A DNA stretch of 23,551 bases from a virus. A model generated the notes under the pieces. That model was not told the origin of the DNA. It saw only the letters and a program-made list of their open reading frames with translations, and ran no database searches. The stretch's first letter is position 1, and each line of letters opens with the position of its first letter. The stretch covers positions 1 to 23,551 of the IMG/VR virus record IMGVR_UViG_3300042397_000536. The stretch is one strand, 5' to 3'. A program made the position numbers and the translations under genes. Shown here one piece after another: positions 20,958-23,551 of the stretch.

Positions 20958-21218
20958 ATGAAAATACAAGAAATCATAGAATCAGCTACTGCCGGTGCTA
21001 CTTCAGCTGCCAATGTAGGTACTGTGGTAAATCCACATATTAGCCCAGGCAAAGCTCGAGGAAAGACCAGCTATTTAGGCAAGCCGGGGGGGCCTGGAGG
21101 TACTAAATCACCTCCACAACCCAAGGTTCAACAGCCTAAAAACAAGGACGGCACGGCCAAAAATGCCCTAGATCAAAGCACCAGTTTGTTTGGTGCTGGC
21201 TCTGCAGTAAAAAGATAA
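20958..21218 (+). CDS. Small Gly/Pro/Lys-rich phage protein
   Basis: This is an 86-residue protein starting MKIQEIIESATAGATSAAN, followed by a disordered Pro/Gly/Lys-rich middle and ending SLFGAGSAVKR. It resembles small virion-type proteins near this position in other aquatic T4-like phages (memory, not a search). The N-terminal IIE|S could be a head-protease site. It lies four bases after the previous stop. Confidence 0.5.
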   Translation: MKIQEIIESATAGATSAANVGTVVNPHISPGKARGKTSYLGKPGGPGGTKSPPQPKVQQPKNKDGTAKNALDQSTSLFGAGSAVKR

Positions 21219-21221
21219 ATA
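21214..21221 (+). promoter_or_regulatory. Late promoter (GATAAATA)
   Basis: AGATAAATACA overlaps the stop codon of the 86-residue gene and lies 32 bases before the ATG at 21254. The octamer is identical to those at 8627 and 16952. The next gene has its own AAGGA ribosome binding site, consistent with a separate transcript. Confidence 0.55.
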
Positions 21222-21253
21222 CATTACCAACTGTTAGGAACAAGGAATCGATT

Positions 21254-22126
21254 ATGGACTTTAAATCACTTATCACTAAAATCAGCTCAATGGATGATCA
21301 GATCTCCACGGTAGCTGCTCCCGTACTAGACAAAGCTGTGCAGCTCAACGAAGATGCTGCTCTGCGTGTGCTAGCAGGACAAAGCACCTATGTAGCTGAA
21401 GCCAAGAAAAAGAAAGAAGAAGATGTCAAAGAAGAAATGAAAACTGGCGATAAAAAACCTAGTTCTACAGGTGGCACAATAGAAAAGACTGCTACAGGCG
21501 TCAAACACCATGCTGGCAAGAACTATGGTGGCAGCAAGGCAGAACCTGAAGATGATGATGAAGATGCTCCTAAGTCCAAAAAGAAAGCTAAGAAAGAAAG
21601 TGTAGAACCCGAATTCAAAAGCAAATTCATGAAGATGGTTGAGGCCAAGAAAGAAGAAACAGATAAGAAAAAGAAGATGGCCAAGAAAGAAAAGATGGCT
21701 GAAGGATCTAAGCCAGACTTTCTAGACATCGACAAAGATGGTGACAAGAAAGAACCAATGAAGAAAGCTGCCGGAGAGAAAGGCGAAGATAAAAAAGACG
21801 GCGCTAAGAAAGGTATGAGTGCTGCTCAAGCCAAATACTTCGGCAAAAAGAATGAATCAAAGATGATGCCAGCAGGCAAAAAGCGTCCGGTGAAAGAATC
21901 AATAGAACAAAAACTAAGTTTTAAACAGATGGTACAGTTGGTGCAGGAAAGCGGAGGACAACAACAGATCGATCCTCTAGACAAATCATTGTTCAACTGG
22001 GCTACTCGTGTAGCTGCTAGCAAACTAGGTGAAGGCATGAAAGCAGAATTGTATGCTGGTCTAATCTATGAGCGCAACGGCGGTGTATTTGAAATGTACG
22101 ACGTGCTCAGCGAAGCTCAAAAATAA
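21254..22126 (+). CDS. Lys/Glu-rich modular late protein with EF-hand-like loop
   Basis: This is a 290-residue, highly charged protein. Residues 60-155 are mostly Lys/Glu/Asp, followed by FLDIDKDGDKKEP with D158, D160, D162 and D164, an EF-hand/dockerin-like Ca2+ loop (position 12 is Met rather than Glu, so binding may be weak). The C-terminal 75 residues form a helical globular domain (FKQMVQLVQESGG ... LFNWATRVAASKL ... EMYDVLSEAQK). The N-terminus contains VAE|A and other E-A/E-G steps resembling head-protease sites. A virion-internal or scaffold-type role is possible. AAGGA lies upstream, and a strong terminator follows. Confidence 0.6.
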   Translation: MDFKSLITKISSMDDQISTVAAPVLDKAVQLNEDAALRVLAGQSTYVAEAKKKKEEDVKEEMKTGDKKPSSTGGTIEKTATGVKHHAGKNYGGSKAEPEDDDEDAPKSKKKAKKESVEPEFKSKFMKMVEAKKEETDKKKKMAKKEKMAEGSKPDFLDIDKDGDKKEPMKKAAGEKGEDKKDGAKKGMSAAQAKYFGKKNESKMMPAGKKRPVKESIEQKLSFKQMVQLVQESGGQQQIDPLDKSLFNWATRVAASKLGEGMKAELYAGLIYERNGGVFEMYDVLSEAQK

Positions 22127-22146
22127 TTCAACCGTTTGGTAAACCT

Positions 22147-22176
22147 AAGCCAGTCATTCATTGACTGGCTTTTTTT
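22147..22176 (+). terminator. Rho-independent terminator
   Basis: AAGCCAGTCA (22147-22156), a 5-base loop, and TGACTGGCTT (22162-22171) form a 10-bp perfect stem running into seven T residues (22170-22176). It lies 20 bases after the charged late gene. The 3' arm contains the -35 box of the following promoter. Confidence 0.9.
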
Positions 22177-22189
22177 ATTCCTGTATAAT
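22161..22189 (+). promoter_or_regulatory. Sigma70-type promoter fused with the terminator
   Basis: TTGACT (22161-22166) and TATAAT (22184-22189, perfect -10) are separated by exactly 17 bases that include the terminator U-tract. The transcript would start near 22196, leaving a leader of about 20 bases with a TGGAG before the ATG at 22216. It would drive the dsbA-like gene, the membrane protein and the DNA polymerase. Confidence 0.8.
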
Positions 22190-22215
22190 TAACACATAAC
22201 CTGGAGTCAATATAC

Positions 22216-22482
22216 ATGACAAAAATGTACGGTCCCGAAGAAAAAGCCAAACTAGAAAGATTGATCACTGAAGGCTCAAATGTACTACGTGAGCTTGAAG
22301 ATCTGCAAGAAGGTCTCAAAGAAACTGTGAAAGCTGTCGCAGAAGAACTGCAGATCAAACCTTCAATCATCAACAAGGCTATACGCATAGCACACAAAGA
22401 CAATTGGAAATCTCATGAAGATGAATGGAACGAGATTGAAATGATACTAGGTGTTACTAAACGTTTGCCCGAGAAGGACTAA
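22216..22482 (+). CDS. dsbA: DsbA-like dsDNA-binding protein (T4 DsbA type)
   Basis: This is an 88-residue protein (T4 DsbA has 89). The C-terminal half (VAEELQIKPSIINKAIRIAHKDNW ... DEWNEIEMILGV) parallels the T4 DsbA segment with the pattern ELGVxxxxxNxxxxxYHKDN and a following acidic helix. The N-terminal half is a charged coil. T4 DsbA binds double-stranded DNA near late promoters and can enhance late transcription. This is unrelated to the disulfide oxidoreductase of the same name. Identity is by eye and moderate. It is the first gene behind the promoter at 22161. Confidence 0.6.
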   Translation: MTKMYGPEEKAKLERLITEGSNVLRELEDLQEGLKETVKAVAEELQIKPSIINKAIRIAHKDNWKSHEDEWNEIEMILGVTKRLPEKD

Positions 22483-22776
22483 ATGATCAATGACGTATTC
22501 CGCCCTACGCTAGAATGGATACGAGATGACTGGCGTAGTAATCGCTTCCGTTTTTGTGTTGAGCTTGTTGCTTGGGCTATTAGTATTGGTTGCAGTATTA
22601 CTATGGCGCTCACCGTCCCCACCCCGCCTTTACTGGCTCTTTATCCTATATGGATTCTTGGTTGTGCCCTCTATGCTTGGGCTGCTTATACTAGGAAATC
22701 GTTTGGCATGTTGGCTAACTACATCTTGCTGACCACGATAGATACAGTGGGTCTAGTAAGAATGCTAAGTACTTAA
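22483..22776 (+). CDS. Small membrane protein, unknown function
   Basis: This is a 97-residue protein directly after the upstream stop, with AAGGA before the ATG. Predicted TM segments lie at about 24-44, 49-69 and 75-93, joined by TPPLLALYPIW and YTRKSFGM. The N-terminus is polar (FRPTLEWIRDDWRSNRFR). Similar small membrane proteins occur near polymerase genes in aquatic T4-like phages (memory). No transporter signature is clear. Confidence 0.6.
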   Translation: MINDVFRPTLEWIRDDWRSNRFRFCVELVAWAISIGCSITMALTVPTPPLLALYPIWILGCALYAWAAYTRKSFGMLANYILLTTIDTVGLVRMLST

Positions 22777-22821
22777 ATAAAAGTAGATGGTAGGCGAGGC
22801 CATAAACCGCACACTGGTATT

Positions 22822-22846
22822 TGCAAGCCTAAAAATTGCATAGGAG
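22822..22846 (+). promoter_or_regulatory. Leader hairpin next to the DNA polymerase ribosome binding site
   Basis: TGCAA (22822-22826), a 9-base loop GCCTAAAAA, and TTGCA (22836-22840) are immediately followed by the Shine-Dalgarno TAGGAG (22841-22846). In T4 and RB69, gp43 represses its own translation by binding a hairpin with a 5-bp stem and 8-base loop next to its ribosome binding site. The geometry here is similar, but the loop sequence and size differ, and a 5-bp AT-containing stem is weak. Confidence 0.4.
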
Positions 22847-22851
22847 AATAA

Positions 22852-23551
22852 ATGAGTTACGTAGACGCTTTCTATGATCGCGACAATGACATCATCCGTG
22901 TGGTCGAACGCGATGACAAAGGTCAGAGACATTTCAAAGAATATCCCGCAAGGCATGTTTTTTATTACATCGATCCCCGAGGTAAATTTACCTCAATCAA
23001 AGGCGAACCATTAAGCCGTGTTAGTTCAAAAAATGTCAAAGAACATCGCAAAGAACTAGCCATACACAGCAACAAAAAACTCTACGAAAGCGATATCAAT
23101 CCTATATATCGCTGCCTCGAAGATCATTATCTCAACACCGACGCTCCTAAACTTAACGTAGCATTCTTCGATATCGAAGTAGACTTTGATCCAGAACGTG
23201 GCTACGCATCGCCAGAAGATGCATTCATGCCTATCACTGCTATCGCTGTGTATCTACAATGGATGGAGACCATGATATGTTTGGCCATACCTCCTAAAAC
23301 ACTCAGCATGGCCGAAGCCAAGCGTCAGGTTGAAGACATGCCCAACACCATGCTGTTCGAGACTGAATCAGAAATGTTAGACACATTTTTAGACATCATA
23401 CAGGATGTTGATGTGCTCAGCGGCTGGAACTCAGAAGGCTTTGATATACCCTACACAGTGAATCGTGTGACCAAGGTTCTGAGCAAAGAGGATACACGCC
23501 GTTTCTGTCTATGGAATCAGTTTCCTAAAAAGCGAGAATATGAAAAGTATG
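22852..23551 (+). CDS. 43: DNA polymerase, family B, T4 gp43-like (5' part only)
   Basis: The first 233 codons of the replicative polymerase are present; the gene runs off the right edge. The N-terminal domain begins MSYVDAFYDRDNDIIRVVER. The 3'-5' exonuclease motif Exo I is FFDIEVDF with D107 and E109 (D112 and E114 in T4), and Exo II is GWNSEGFDIPYTVNR with D198. Proofreading should therefore be active as far as seen. It would work with the gp44-like clamp loader at 6324. TAGGAG lies 5 bases before the ATG, next to a possible autoregulatory hairpin. Confidence 0.93.
   Translation, partial: MSYVDAFYDRDNDIIRVVERDDKGQRHFKEYPARHVFYYIDPRGKFTSIKGEPLSRVSSKNVKEHRKELAIHSNKKLYESDINPIYRCLEDHYLNTDAPKLNVAFFDIEVDFDPERGYASPEDAFMPITAIAVYLQWMETMICLAIPPKTLSMAEAKRQVEDMPNTMLFETESEMLDTFLDIIQDVDVLSGWNSEGFDIPYTVNRVTKVLSKEDTRRFCLWNQFPKKREYEKY

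Overview
The window looks like part of a T4-like myovirus (class Caudoviricetes) of a Gram-negative, probably aquatic, bacterium. The T4-type evidence is a family B DNA polymerase start (gp43-like), a clamp-loader ATPase (gp44-like), a probable DsbA homologue and recurring late-promoter octamers of the GATAAATA/TATAAATA type. The aquatic T4-like flavour comes from PhoH, a MazG-type pyrophosphohydrolase, a GroES-like cochaperonin, a DUF2452 protein, a short DnaE-like protein and a run of small modular virion-type proteins. A GH19 endolysin, an i-spanin/o-spanin pair and a holin imply an outer membrane, hence a Gram-negative host. Coding density is very high: genes abut or overlap by 1-35 bases, and the longest stretch without a gene is about 140 bases (8509-8648). 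I saw no tRNA, CRISPR array, insertion sequence or integrase.

Layout. (1) 9-4365: tail/adhesion genes: a lectin-like adhesin end, two proteins sharing an N-terminal motif, and an 824-residue Ig-like/carbohydrate-binding protein. (2) 4365-7731: a tight plus-strand block of DnaE-like fragment, small protein, GroES-like, small protein, MazG, gp44-like and DUF2452, with a near-consensus sigma70 promoter inside its first gene. It ends at a symmetric terminator. (3) 7768-8508: phoH, the only minus-strand gene. (4) 8649-9909: two late proteins of unknown role. (5) 9906-12646: a lysis cassette of endolysin, two-TM i-spanin with embedded o-spanin, DUF4337-like membrane protein, a 39-residue membrane protein, a 3-TM holin and a small exported protein, closed by a strong terminator. 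(6) 12721-16939: dnaJ, clpA and two unknown genes behind a sigma70-type promoter that is physically fused to that terminator. (7) 16984-22126: late genes for modular, charged, low-complexity proteins plus a nucleotidyltransferase, closed by a second terminator/promoter composite. (8) 22216-23551: dsbA-like gene, small membrane protein and the first 233 codons of the DNA polymerase.

How it may work together (inference). Three host-type promoters, all with exactly 17-bp spacers, would start early or middle blocks (4482, 12686, 22161). GATAAATA/TATAAATA octamers would start late blocks. The phage carries three host-like proteostasis proteins (GroES-like, class B DnaJ, full-length ClpA with a ClpP-docking IGF loop). 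This suggests it reprograms both host protein folding and ClpAP proteolysis. The dnaJ mRNA is predicted to be leaderless or nearly so.
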